This document shows, in pieces, positions 1 to 7,215 of a stretch of 15,943 nucleotides of DNA. The stretch lies in contig JAGVAB010000161.1 of assembly GCA_020060485.1 (NCBI GenBank), positions 1-15,943 of the forward strand, written 5' to 3'. The stretch's first letter is position 1. The number at the start of each line of letters is the position of its first letter. The position numbers and the translations under genes were made by a program. The notes below the pieces were generated by a model. The model was not told the origin of the DNA. It saw only the letters and a program-made list of their open reading frames with translations, and did not search any database. Source of the DNA: Anaerolineales bacterium (lineage in GTDB: Bacteria; Chloroflexota; Anaerolineae; Anaerolineales; Anaerolineaceae).

Positions 1-133
1 ACATTTGCGATTTTTCAAAACAGTGAAGGTCATCCAGATCAAAGTAGATGCAAAATGCTGATGATAATGGATTCCTCCCCCGGCACGGATTGGATTTGTC
101 AATCAGGCTTCATAGGCCGGGGGAGAAAAAGAG
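1..133. repeat. Dispersed intergenic repeat, left copy
   Basis: This stretch matches 15791-15938 near the right edge of the window in the same orientation. Two blocks are conserved: about 70 bases at 1-70 with only a handful of differences, and about 55 bases at 74-130. The second block contains a perfect 10-bp inverted repeat (CTCCCCCGGC at 75-84, GCCGGGGGAG at 116-125) around a 31-nt loop. The spacer between the blocks is a few bases here and about 20 in the other copy. The copy may begin beyond the window edge. I see no gene in positions 1-300. A short dyad (GGGGT/ACCCC, 138-153) is the only other structure there. The function is unknown; a dispersed non-coding repeat or hairpin RNA is possible. 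Confidence 0.8.
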
Positions 134-277
134 GAGTGGGGTGAACAAACCCCGGTGATGCACAGACCGTCTTTCGTCCGGCCTGGTGCCATCAATAAAA
201 GAAGTAAATGGAATATTTACTTTGAGAAAGCCATGCTGATCCCAAATTGGCTGATCAACTGATTCCCTCCCCAATGA

Positions 278-283
278 TATAAT
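278..283 (+). promoter_or_regulatory. Candidate -10 box for lipA
   Basis: A perfect TATAAT lies at 278-283, about 18 bases before the lipA start codon. No convincing -35 hexamer lies 16-18 bases upstream. If used, transcription would start about 10 bases before the ATG and the leader would hold little more than the ribosome binding site. Confidence 0.35.
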
Positions 284-300
284 CCGTGACAGGAGTAAAT

Positions 301-1254
301 ATGACCAAACTACAACGAGACCCCTCTCGGGAACGCATGAATCCCGATGATCAAAATGTCCGCCCGCAGCGCCGGCCAGATTGGATCAGAGTCCGGCCGC
401 CTTCGGGCACTTCTTACCGCCATGTGCAGGATCTGATCGATGTCAAAGTGCTGCATACGGTGTGCGAAGAAGCCCACTGCCCCAATATCGGTGAATGCTT
501 TGGCAGCGGCACAGCCACCTTTCTGGTGCTGGGCGATGTCTGCACCCGGGCCTGCAAGTTCTGTGACGTCAAGCATGGCCGCCCCGGCCCCATCGACTGG
601 GATGAACCGGAACGCGTAGCCCAGGCAGTCAAAGACATGAACCTCAAGCACGCCGTCATTACCAGCGTTAACCGTGACAACCGCAAGGACGGCGGCGCGC
701 CCATCTTCGCCGGCATCATCCGCCGCATCCGGGAACTCCAACCCGAATGCTCGGTGGAAGTGCTCATCCCCGACTTCAAGGGCAGCCAGGAGGCCATCAA
801 GATCGTCATGGATGCCCATCCGGACATCCTCAATCACAACCTGGAAGTGGTGCCGCGCCTTTCCAAAGAAGTGCAGCCCCAAAACCATTTCGAATGGAGC
901 CGGGACACACTGGTCAATGCCAAAAAGCTTGACCCGCATGTGCTCACCAAATCCGGGCTGATGGTGGGCATGGGTGAAGAAATGGATGAGATCAAGGCAG
1001 CCATGCGCGACCTGCGCGCGTGGGATGTGGACATCCTGACCATCGGCCAATATCTGCAACCCAGCCGTCATCATTGGCCCATTGCCCGCTATTACCGCCT
1101 GGATGAGTTTGATGAATTGAAACGGTACGGCGAAGAGATTGGCTTCAAATGGGTGGAAAGCGGCCCGCTGGTGCGCTCTTCCTACCATGCCGCCGAACAG
1201 GTGCGCGCCCTCAGCGAGCGCTACGGCCGTTTAAGCGCCGCCCGCCAAAGTTAA
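301..1254 (+). CDS. lipA: Lipoyl synthase (LipA), radical SAM enzyme
   Basis: LipA inserts two sulfur atoms into protein-bound octanoyl groups to make the lipoyl cofactor of 2-oxoacid dehydrogenases and the glycine cleavage H protein. It acts in the cytoplasm. The 317-residue protein carries the auxiliary iron-sulfur cluster motif at C55, C60 and C66, the radical-SAM motif CxxxCxxC at C81, C85 and C88, and the family-typical RSSYHA near the C terminus (about residues 292-297), whose serine ligates the sacrificial cluster. Length is normal for the family. The ATG at 301 is chosen because AGGAG (291-295) sits 5 bases upstream; an in-frame GTG at 286 would place that site inside the gene. The gene stands alone here: no lipB is visible, and a terminator follows directly. 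Confidence 0.97.
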   Translation: MTKLQRDPSRERMNPDDQNVRPQRRPDWIRVRPPSGTSYRHVQDLIDVKVLHTVCEEAHCPNIGECFGSGTATFLVLGDVCTRACKFCDVKHGRPGPIDWDEPERVAQAVKDMNLKHAVITSVNRDNRKDGGAPIFAGIIRRIRELQPECSVEVLIPDFKGSQEAIKIVMDAHPDILNHNLEVVPRLSKEVQPQNHFEWSRDTLVNAKKLDPHVLTKSGLMVGMGEEMDEIKAAMRDLRAWDVDILTIGQYLQPSRHHWPIARYYRLDEFDELKRYGEEIGFKWVESGPLVRSSYHAAEQVRALSERYGRLSAARQS

Positions 1255-1276
1255 GGCAGGAGTTCCTTGCATCTTG

Positions 1277-1304
1277 GGGCGAGCCAAATGGCTCGCTCTT
1301 TTTT
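1277..1304 (+). terminator. Rho-independent terminator after lipA
   Basis: Arms GCGAGCC (1279-1285) and GGCTCGC (1290-1296) pair perfectly around AAAT, and one G-T and one G-C pair extend the stem to 9 bp. Six T residues follow at 1299-1304. This is a textbook intrinsic terminator 22 bases after the lipA stop. Confidence 0.9.
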
Positions 1305-1410
1305 CTGCAAAATAATGACGTTGGGCCTCCGTGATTTGCCATGGAAAAGGTGTGCAGTGGGGACGGTTTTGGCGCTTTGTGCCACTTCCCAAAGAGCCAT
1401 GACGTTTTTC

Positions 1411-1439
1411 TTGCCAAGCCTATGCGGGTATGCTATGCT
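1411..1439 (+). promoter_or_regulatory. Candidate sigma70-type promoter for the sortase-like gene
   Basis: TTGCCA (1411-1416) and TATGCT (1434-1439) are separated by exactly 17 bases, matching 5/6 and 4/6 of the vegetative consensus. Transcription would start near 1446, about 30 bases before the ATG at 1476. The rest of the gap 1305-1475 shows nothing recognisable. Confidence 0.5.
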
Positions 1440-1475
1440 TTTTTCACTGAATGAATTACGATCACCCGGGGTTCA

Positions 1476-2246
1476 ATGACATTGCGCAGGCTCAACTTTC
1501 TGATTGGCATCCTTGTGGCAGGTTTGTGGCTGTCTGCTTGCACAGCACCGGCACAACCTGACCAGCAGGCGATTCCTACCCAAACCCGGCCGCAGCAGAT
1601 CAACCCCCCGCCTACGATGAGCCCCACAGCGGTCTTCTTTGCTCCTACCCCCACCCAGATGCTGGGGGCTTTGGTCACGCCAACCGAAACGCCGAGGAGC
1701 CTGTCGCCCACCCTTGCCCCACCCACTCCCACGGCAATCCCGCAAAAACCGGCCTTTGACAGTTTTGTCGAAAGCCTGAAGAACGACAACCCCAACCAGA
1801 TTGTCGGGGTCTACATCCACAATGTGCTGGCCCTGCGCGTGGTGCAGCAGCCTTTTGACAACCCGGGCTATGTGTCCATCGTTGACAACCAGATCACCCA
1901 GTTCCGCACCGCCCAGGATATTGCCGGGAACATCGGCCTGCTGGCCCACAATTATCTTTCCGGAGCAGCTTTCTTTAACATCCGGCTGGGAGACATTGTG
2001 GAGATCGTCTATGGCGATGGCAACATCCTGGAATTTGAAGTGGTGGAGATCAAGGAATACCAGGCGCTCACCCCCAGCAGCCCGTATTCTGACTTTGTCG
2101 ATCTGCGTACCGGGCAGACGATGAACGCCACCAGTCTGTTTTATGAGGTATACGGCGGCGATTACCGGGTCACCCTGCAAACCTGCATCAATCGCGACAA
2201 CAACTCGGAGTGGGGGCGCATCTTCATCATTGCCAAACCATTGTAA
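1476..2246 (+). CDS. Sortase-like lipoprotein
   Basis: This is a 256-residue exported protein. It begins with a short basic and hydrophobic segment ending in a lipobox (LSAC, lipidated C22), followed by a Pro/Thr-rich linker to about residue 90, then a sortase-fold domain to the C terminus. The family triad is visible: H158 in LLAHNYL, C237 in TLQTC and R248 in WGRIF. Sortases join the C termini of sorted proteins to the envelope or to each other. Membrane attachment through a lipid rather than a transmembrane helix is unusual for this family. No sorting substrate with an LPxTG-like tail is visible in the window, so partners are unknown. The Shine-Dalgarno is weak (GGGG about 5 bases upstream). 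Its own promoter probably drives it. Confidence in the sortase fold is good; enzymatic activity is inferred. Confidence 0.82.
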   Translation: MTLRRLNFLIGILVAGLWLSACTAPAQPDQQAIPTQTRPQQINPPPTMSPTAVFFAPTPTQMLGALVTPTETPRSLSPTLAPPTPTAIPQKPAFDSFVESLKNDNPNQIVGVYIHNVLALRVVQQPFDNPGYVSIVDNQITQFRTAQDIAGNIGLLAHNYLSGAAFFNIRLGDIVEIVYGDGNILEFEVVEIKEYQALTPSSPYSDFVDLRTGQTMNATSLFYEVYGGDYRVTLQTCINRDNNSEWGRIFIIAKPL

Positions 2247-2270
2247 GGCAGCCCTGCCTGTGGTGTTGCT

Positions 2271-2299
2271 TTGTGGCTTTAAATTGCTAAAATGATAAT
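2271..2299 (+). promoter_or_regulatory. Candidate promoter for the Wzz-like/BcsB-like operon
   Basis: TTGTGG (2271-2276) and GATAAT (2294-2299) are spaced by 17 bases. The predicted start point is near 2306, which coincides with the left edge of an inverted repeat. Confidence 0.5.
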
Positions 2300-2305
2300 A
2301 ACCCC

Positions 2306-2331
2306 TGTGTCACCCTGCCAACCGTGACACA
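2306..2331. promoter_or_regulatory. Operator-like inverted repeat
   Basis: A perfect 8-bp dyad, TGTGTCAC (2306-2313) and GTGACACA (2324-2331), is separated by 10 bases and lies at about +1 to +26 of the predicted promoter. The half-sites resemble a symmetric DNA-binding protein site (TGTGNCA type). It could instead form a leader hairpin. No regulator gene adjoins it. Confidence 0.4.
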
Positions 2332-2394
2332 CCATGAAAGTCCGGCAGATAGCGCATAAAACCCGCTCCCACCCGGGCACCCAAGGAGGTGCTT

Positions 2395-3510
2395 GTGATC
2401 CTGCACTACTTCAGAATACTCACCAAATCCTGGCGGCTGGTGGCCATAACCGCCCTGCTGGCCTGGGTCATTTCCCTGGGCATCTCGCTCAATACAGTCC
2501 CCCTATACCGGGCCAGTGCCACCTTTATCATTTCTCCCAACGCCAACCTGATCAGCAGCCGGGATGTGGTCACCAGTCTGGACACCCTGGAAGGGCGCAA
2601 CGTGATCTCCACCTATGGCGACATCCTCAGCAGCCGGCGCGTCTTTGAAGATGCAGCCCGGGCGCTCAACCTGGAATTCAGCTCTCTGCAAGCCTATCAA
2701 CGTCAGACGGTTGTCAAGACCAATTCGAACATTCTGGAGCTGATCGTGGAAGGCCCCAATCCCGATACCGCCGCTCTGCTGGCCAACAACATCGGCCAGA
2801 ACGGCATCAACTACATCAAAGGCATCTACCAGGTATTTGACATTGCATTTCTGGATCAGGCCACCCCGCCGCTGGAGCCTTTCGCGCCGCGTGCGCTACG
2901 CTCTGGCTTGATCTTCACCGCTGCCGGGCTGTTGATTGGCATGCTGGCAGCCATCCTCAAGGAGCAGCTGCGCGCGCCGCTGGAAGCCTTGCGCCTGCGC
3001 TCGATCACGGATCGCACATCTTCAGCCTTCAACCTGCGCCACTTCAAACGTCTGCTGGAACAGGAACTGGCCCGCAGCCCGCAGGAGCCGCTCGCCCTGG
3101 GCTTGATCGAACTGGAAGGCCTGCAAGACCTGGTCGAGATCCTGCCCGAAGCTGCATTATCCAACCTGCTGCACCATGTGGTCAGCGTGCTGCGCCAGCA
3201 GCTGCGCGGCAACGACCTGGTCGGCCGCTGGGACGCCACCAGCTTTGCCGTCCTGCTGCCGGCGACTCCTGCGTCCGCCGCCGCCCGCACCCTGGATCGC
3301 CTGCGCCTTGTTTTGGCAGACCCGGTGGAATTTGACGACACCCGTGACAAGGTCAGCCTGATGCCCAGCGCCGGCCTGGCCGCCCGTCTGGATGATGAGA
3401 GCGCCAGCATCCTCATCCAGCAGGCCGAAGTGGCACTGGAAAGATCTCACCAGTCCGGCCAGCAAACCGTGCTCTACTCAGATAAAGAAGAGAAAGGCGG
3501 CCAGCAATGA
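2395..3510 (+). CDS. Wzz-type membrane protein with degenerate GGDEF-like domain
   Basis: The 371-residue protein starts with a chain-length-determinant (Wzz) type module: a transmembrane helix at about residues 13-33, an extracytoplasmic segment with the family-like pattern YRASATFIISP, and a second helix at about 168-190. A cytoplasmic region from about 205 to 360 follows and resembles a diguanylate cyclase fold. Its signature is lost: the residues around 278-284 read RWDATSF where an active enzyme has R(Y/W)GGDEF. It should therefore not make c-di-GMP; it may sense nucleotides or have a structural role (inference). The GTG at 2395 is chosen because AGGAGG (2384-2389) lies 5 bases upstream, whereas an in-frame GTG at 2389 overlaps that site. 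The stop overlaps the next start (ATGA at 3507), so the two genes are translationally coupled. Confidence 0.8.
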   Translation: MILHYFRILTKSWRLVAITALLAWVISLGISLNTVPLYRASATFIISPNANLISSRDVVTSLDTLEGRNVISTYGDILSSRRVFEDAARALNLEFSSLQAYQRQTVVKTNSNILELIVEGPNPDTAALLANNIGQNGINYIKGIYQVFDIAFLDQATPPLEPFAPRALRSGLIFTAAGLLIGMLAAILKEQLRAPLEALRLRSITDRTSSAFNLRHFKRLLEQELARSPQEPLALGLIELEGLQDLVEILPEAALSNLLHHVVSVLRQQLRGNDLVGRWDATSFAVLLPATPASAAARTLDRLRLVLADPVEFDDTRDKVSLMPSAGLAARLDDESASILIQQAEVALERSHQSGQQTVLYSDKEEKGGQQ

Positions 3511-5714
3511 AAAAGCATTCCTTGATCCTGCTTGGCAATGTCTGTGTGCTGCTTTTCTCCCTGCTGATGCCGCAATCCGCGCTGGCCGCCGTCAGCCCCC
3601 AGACCGCCCAGCCGGTGCAAACGATCTCCTTCTCTGACCTCGGCTATGCGCAAGACCTGGTGCTGCAAGGCCCCTATGGCAGCACCACTCTCACCTTCAG
3701 CCTGCCGCCGGAATGGCGGCTTCTGCCCGGCGCTGAATTGCAGCTTGAATTGAGCGCCTATTTCTCCACTCTGGTCATCGGCCAGGAGGATCAGAACCTG
3801 GATACGATTAACGCCGGTCAACTGGAAGTCACCCTGAACGGTGCGCCCCTGCCGGATACAGTTCTGCAAGGCCGCGGCAACAAGACCTTGAATTTTCTCC
3901 TGCCAAAAGCCGCCCTGCTGCCAGACTCGGTCAGCGGATTACATACCCTGACCATCCAGTGGAACGCCGGGGCCACCTGCGAGATCAACCTGGCAACCAG
4001 CATCATCCTGCACCCAACCAGCCGCCTGATCCTGCCCATTACACTGGTAACGCCGAAAATCGAACTGGGTCGTTTCCCGTGGCCGCTCATCCAGCCTACT
4101 GCCGTCTTCAACCGCGGCGTGACCCTGGTTCTTCCAGACCAGCCCTCTGCCAGCGAACTGGAGGCCGCCCTGGCCATCGCCGCCCGGCTTGGCCGTGATT
4201 CGGGTGGTCTGCTTGACCTGATCATCCTGCCGGAAAGCCAGGTGAACACCACCCACAGGGACAGCACCCACCTGATTCTGACTGGCCGCACGGCTGCCCT
4301 GAAAATGCTCCAAGACATCGACCTGCCCCAGCCGCCGCCCGGATTGGCAGCCGATGACGGCCTGCTGCGCATGGCTGCCTCCCCCTGGAATGAAAGCCTG
4401 CTGGTGATTGCCGTTGGCGGGCAAAGCGATCTGGCTGTGCTCAAAGCCGGGCGCGGACTGAGCGCCGGTAATTTACTCACCAATCCTGCCGGTGACACAG
4501 CCGTCCTGATCGCCTTGCAGCCGTCAGCCGCCGCACAAAGTTCCGCCATCGACCAGACCTTTGCCGATCTCCAATACAGCTCGCTGACCTTCACCAGGTT
4601 TGGCAGCAGCCGCCAGAGCATCGTGTTTGACCTGCCTTACGGCATGAAAGCCGGCGCCGATGCCTACCTCGACCTGGCCTTCAACCACTCGCAGTTGATG
4701 GACTACCTCCGCTCCGGCATCATCGTACGCCTGAATGGCGAACCGGTCGGCTCGGTTCGCCTGAGCGACACCACCGCCGATTACAACCGCCTGCGCATGA
4801 TCCTGCCCGCCTCCAGCCTGCGCCCAGGCCGCAATGAACTGGCATTCCAGGTTGACTTGCAGCCCCGCACCATCTGCCTTGACCCGCGCATGGAAAGCCT
4901 GTGGGTGACCATCTTTGCCGACTCACTGCTGCACCTGCCACCCGGCGGGCAGTTGACCCGCAAAATAAATGACCTGACCCTCGGCGACTACCCGTCTGCC
5001 TTGCTGGATACCGACCCTGCCAACCTGGTTTTCGTCCTGCCGGCAGATGAACCGGCCGCCTGGCAGGCTGCCGGCTTGCTGGCTTTTGACTTTGGTTCGC
5101 AGGGCTGCCATTGTGAAACCGGCCTGAAGGTAAACCTTGCCAGCCAGTCGCTCACTGCCGATCTGGAAAATGCCAGCCTGGTCATAGTCGGTTCACCGGC
5201 CAAATTGCCCATTCTGTCCAGCCTGGGCGAAGTGCTGCCAATGAGCTTTGACAGCAACAACCAGCTTTCACCCGCCTCTCAATCAAAGATCGCATTTCGC
5301 AGCGCTGAAGGCAGCAGTCTGGGCTACCTGCAGTCCGCCTGGCTGGACAGTGACAACAACCAACTGGCCTTTGCCATCCTCGGGACGGATGATGCCGGCC
5401 TTGTGCTGGCTGCCCGAACCCTGATTGATGCCCGCACCCGCCCTGCCCTGAAAAATGGCAATTTCAGCCTGCTGCAAGGCGGCCAGATCATTGTGGAAAC
5501 CATCCGCCCCGGCCAGATCTCCCCGGACATGGTCATTCCCGCCGGCGACCAACCGGCCCAGCTTCCTGCGCCAACCAGTCAAAGCCCGACCGCACCGCAA
5601 GCCAGCAGCTTTGCCCCATGGATGCTGCCCGCACTCATTCTTGCCGTCAGCCTGGTGATCATTCTGCTGGCCTGGGAAATTTATGCCAATACACAAAACC
5701 AAAAGAAAGCCTGA
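3507..5714 (+). CDS. BcsB-like exported polysaccharide-synthase accessory protein
   Basis: This 735-residue protein has a signal peptide (cleavage after ALA at about residue 27), a long extracytoplasmic region and a single C-terminal transmembrane helix at about residues 705-724 with a basic tail. That is the layout of BcsB, which binds and guides the nascent glucan beside the BcsA synthase. Two tandem jelly-roll-like halves are suggested: LTFSLPPEWRLLPGAELQL near the start and a similar segment, IVFDLPYGMKAGADAYLDL, in the middle. Length matches the family (about 700-800). No BcsA-type glycosyltransferase is present in the window, so the sugar polymer is unknown and a cellulose assignment is unsafe. 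It is coupled to the Wzz-like gene by a 4-nt overlap, which supports a joint role in exopolysaccharide assembly. Confidence 0.82.
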   Translation: MKKHSLILLGNVCVLLFSLLMPQSALAAVSPQTAQPVQTISFSDLGYAQDLVLQGPYGSTTLTFSLPPEWRLLPGAELQLELSAYFSTLVIGQEDQNLDTINAGQLEVTLNGAPLPDTVLQGRGNKTLNFLLPKAALLPDSVSGLHTLTIQWNAGATCEINLATSIILHPTSRLILPITLVTPKIELGRFPWPLIQPTAVFNRGVTLVLPDQPSASELEAALAIAARLGRDSGGLLDLIILPESQVNTTHRDSTHLILTGRTAALKMLQDIDLPQPPPGLAADDGLLRMAASPWNESLLVIAVGGQSDLAVLKAGRGLSAGNLLTNPAGDTAVLIALQPSAAAQSSAIDQTFADLQYSSLTFTRFGSSRQSIVFDLPYGMKAGADAYLDLAFNHSQLMDYLRSGIIVRLNGEPVGSVRLSDTTADYNRLRMILPASSLRPGRNELAFQVDLQPRTICLDPRMESLWVTIFADSLLHLPPGGQLTRKINDLTLGDYPSALLDTDPANLVFVLPADEPAAWQAAGLLAFDFGSQGCHCETGLKVNLASQSLTADLENASLVIVGSPAKLPILSSLGEVLPMSFDSNNQLSPASQSKIAFRSAEGSSLGYLQSAWLDSDNNQLAFAILGTDDAGLVLAARTLIDARTRPALKNGNFSLLQGGQIIVETIRPGQISPDMVIPAGDQPAQLPAPTSQSPTAPQASSFAPWMLPALILAVSLVIILLAWEIYANTQNQKKA

Positions 5715-5737
5715 TATTTCCATTTTTCCGGTGAACG

Positions 5738-5775
5738 TTCCTAACAGCGACGACTGAGCTCGCCGCTGTTAGGAA
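5738..5775. terminator. Hairpin after the BcsB-like gene
   Basis: A perfect 12-bp inverted repeat, TTCCTAACAGCG (5738-5749) with CGCTGTTAGGAA (5764-5775), encloses a 14-nt loop. It starts 23 bases after the stop codon. No T-run follows, so it may be a non-canonical terminator or an mRNA 3'-end stabiliser. Confidence 0.5.
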
Positions 5776-5898
5776 TATACAGGCTGATCGCAATTCTTCA
5801 TCCAAAATTCGTTTTCCCGAACAACAACTCAATTACCCAAATTTCGTATATACTTGTGGCGGTTTTGTCTGATTTTTTTCAACTGAAAGGAAAATAAC

Positions 5899-6966
5899 AT
5901 GCTTTTAAGATTGTTCTGGAACCCCGCAGAAAAACGGATCGCCCTGGTATGGCGGCTGGTCATTCAATTGATCTTCATGTTTTTGTTGTCGCTTCCAATG
6001 GCAATATTGCAAGCCTTCATGATTCAATCCAGAATTCAACCCACCCTGGGACTGATGATCGGCCTGAATTTGATCTCCATCCTGTTGACCCTGGCAGCCT
6101 TCATCGGCAGCATCTGGCTGGCCGGCCGGTTGTTTGACCGCCGCAAATTTGCCGATTTTGGCGTGCACTTCTCGCCCAACTGGTGGCGCGACCTGGGTTT
6201 TGGCCTGCTGCTCGGCGCAGTGCTGATGGCTCTCATCTTTCTCATCGAATATGCAGTCGGCTGGGTCACCATCACCAGCACATTTCACATTGAAAACACG
6301 CAAAGTACCTTTTGGCTGGGTATCTTCATGCGCTTTTTGTTCTTTGTGAGTGTCGGCATTTATGAAGAATTTATTTTCCGCGGTTACCAACTGAAAAACG
6401 TGGCCGAAGGCTTCAATGCCTTCAAGCGCATCAGCCCCAAAACCGCCATCCTGATCAGTTTGCTGCTCACTTCAGCGGTCTTTGGCCTGGCGCATCTGAG
6501 CAATCCCAACGCCACCCGGGTCAGCACCTTTAACATCTTTCTGGCAGGCATCTTCCTGGCAATGGGTTTCCTGCTCACCGGCGAGCTGGCCATTCCCATC
6601 GGGCTGCACATCACCTGGAACTTCTTTCAGGGCAATGTGTTTGGATTTCCGGTCAGCGGCACCCAGGCCGGGGTGACTCTGATCAACATCCAGCAAGGCG
6701 GGCCTGCTCTTTTCACTGGCGGCGCATTTGGCCCTGAAGCCGGTCTGATCGGCATCGCCGCCATGATCCTGGGCAGCTTGCTGACGATCTGGTACGTGAA
6801 ATGGCGCTACGGCAAAATTGCATTGTGGGAAAAACTGGCCTTTGCCGACTTTTTACCCAAGCACCAGGCCAAACTGGACGCCGCCGCTGAAATGGGTTTG
6901 GAACCAGTTGAGGATGCAACCCCCGAAATTGGTGACCCCGAACCGCCAGAACCTTCCGAAGCCTGA
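5899..6966 (+). CDS. CPBP-family (CAAX-type) intramembrane metalloprotease
   Basis: The 355-residue polytopic membrane protein has about eight hydrophobic segments. The three family motifs are intact: EExxxR (E156, E157, R161), FxxxH (F195 to H199) and HxxxN (H237 to N241). These residues form the metal site of type II CAAX prenyl endopeptidase and related bacterial proteases. Bacterial members are linked to bacteriocin immunity or maturation and to membrane-protein processing, but the substrate cannot be read from the sequence. The C-terminal tail is acidic and Pro-rich. The start is supported by GAAAGGA (5885-5891), 7 bases upstream. It stands alone between two hairpins. The upstream gap 5776-5898 is AT-rich, with a TATACT at 5849-5854 but no clear -35. 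Confidence 0.9.
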   Translation: MLLRLFWNPAEKRIALVWRLVIQLIFMFLLSLPMAILQAFMIQSRIQPTLGLMIGLNLISILLTLAAFIGSIWLAGRLFDRRKFADFGVHFSPNWWRDLGFGLLLGAVLMALIFLIEYAVGWVTITSTFHIENTQSTFWLGIFMRFLFFVSVGIYEEFIFRGYQLKNVAEGFNAFKRISPKTAILISLLLTSAVFGLAHLSNPNATRVSTFNIFLAGIFLAMGFLLTGELAIPIGLHITWNFFQGNVFGFPVSGTQAGVTLINIQQGGPALFTGGAFGPEAGLIGIAAMILGSLLTIWYVKWRYGKIALWEKLAFADFLPKHQAKLDAAAEMGLEPVEDATPEIGDPEPPEPSEA

Positions 6967-7042
6967 ACAGCAATATGCAGAGGTATGCTATTCTCAACAC
7001 CAAAGTACCTGGTGTGCACCCCAACAAATGAAACCAACAAAA

Positions 7043-7077
7043 CCCTCCCCCAGATTATCCTCGCATCTGGGGGAGGG
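7043..7077. terminator. Strong hairpin after the CPBP protease gene
   Basis: A perfect 13-bp stem, CCCTCCCCCAGAT (7043-7055) with ATCTGGGGGAGGG (7065-7077), has a 9-nt loop. It is followed within a few bases by ATTTT. The remainder of 6967-7215 shows no gene. Confidence 0.7.
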
Positions 7078-7215
7078 CAGATTTTGGAACAATCTTGCCA
7101 CCTGCCATATCTATCATGCTTCACGGTTGTTCCCCAAGACCCTCTTTTTCCCATATGCTCATTGTTTATGGTTTAATACATCTGTAAATCCTGTTCACCT
7201 GATGCGAGGTCTCCC

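Noticed and set aside
310..1188. Long open frame on the minus strand across lipA
   Set aside because: It is a codon-bias shadow of lipA: no ribosome site, no recognisable domain, and the plus-strand protein has all LipA motifs.
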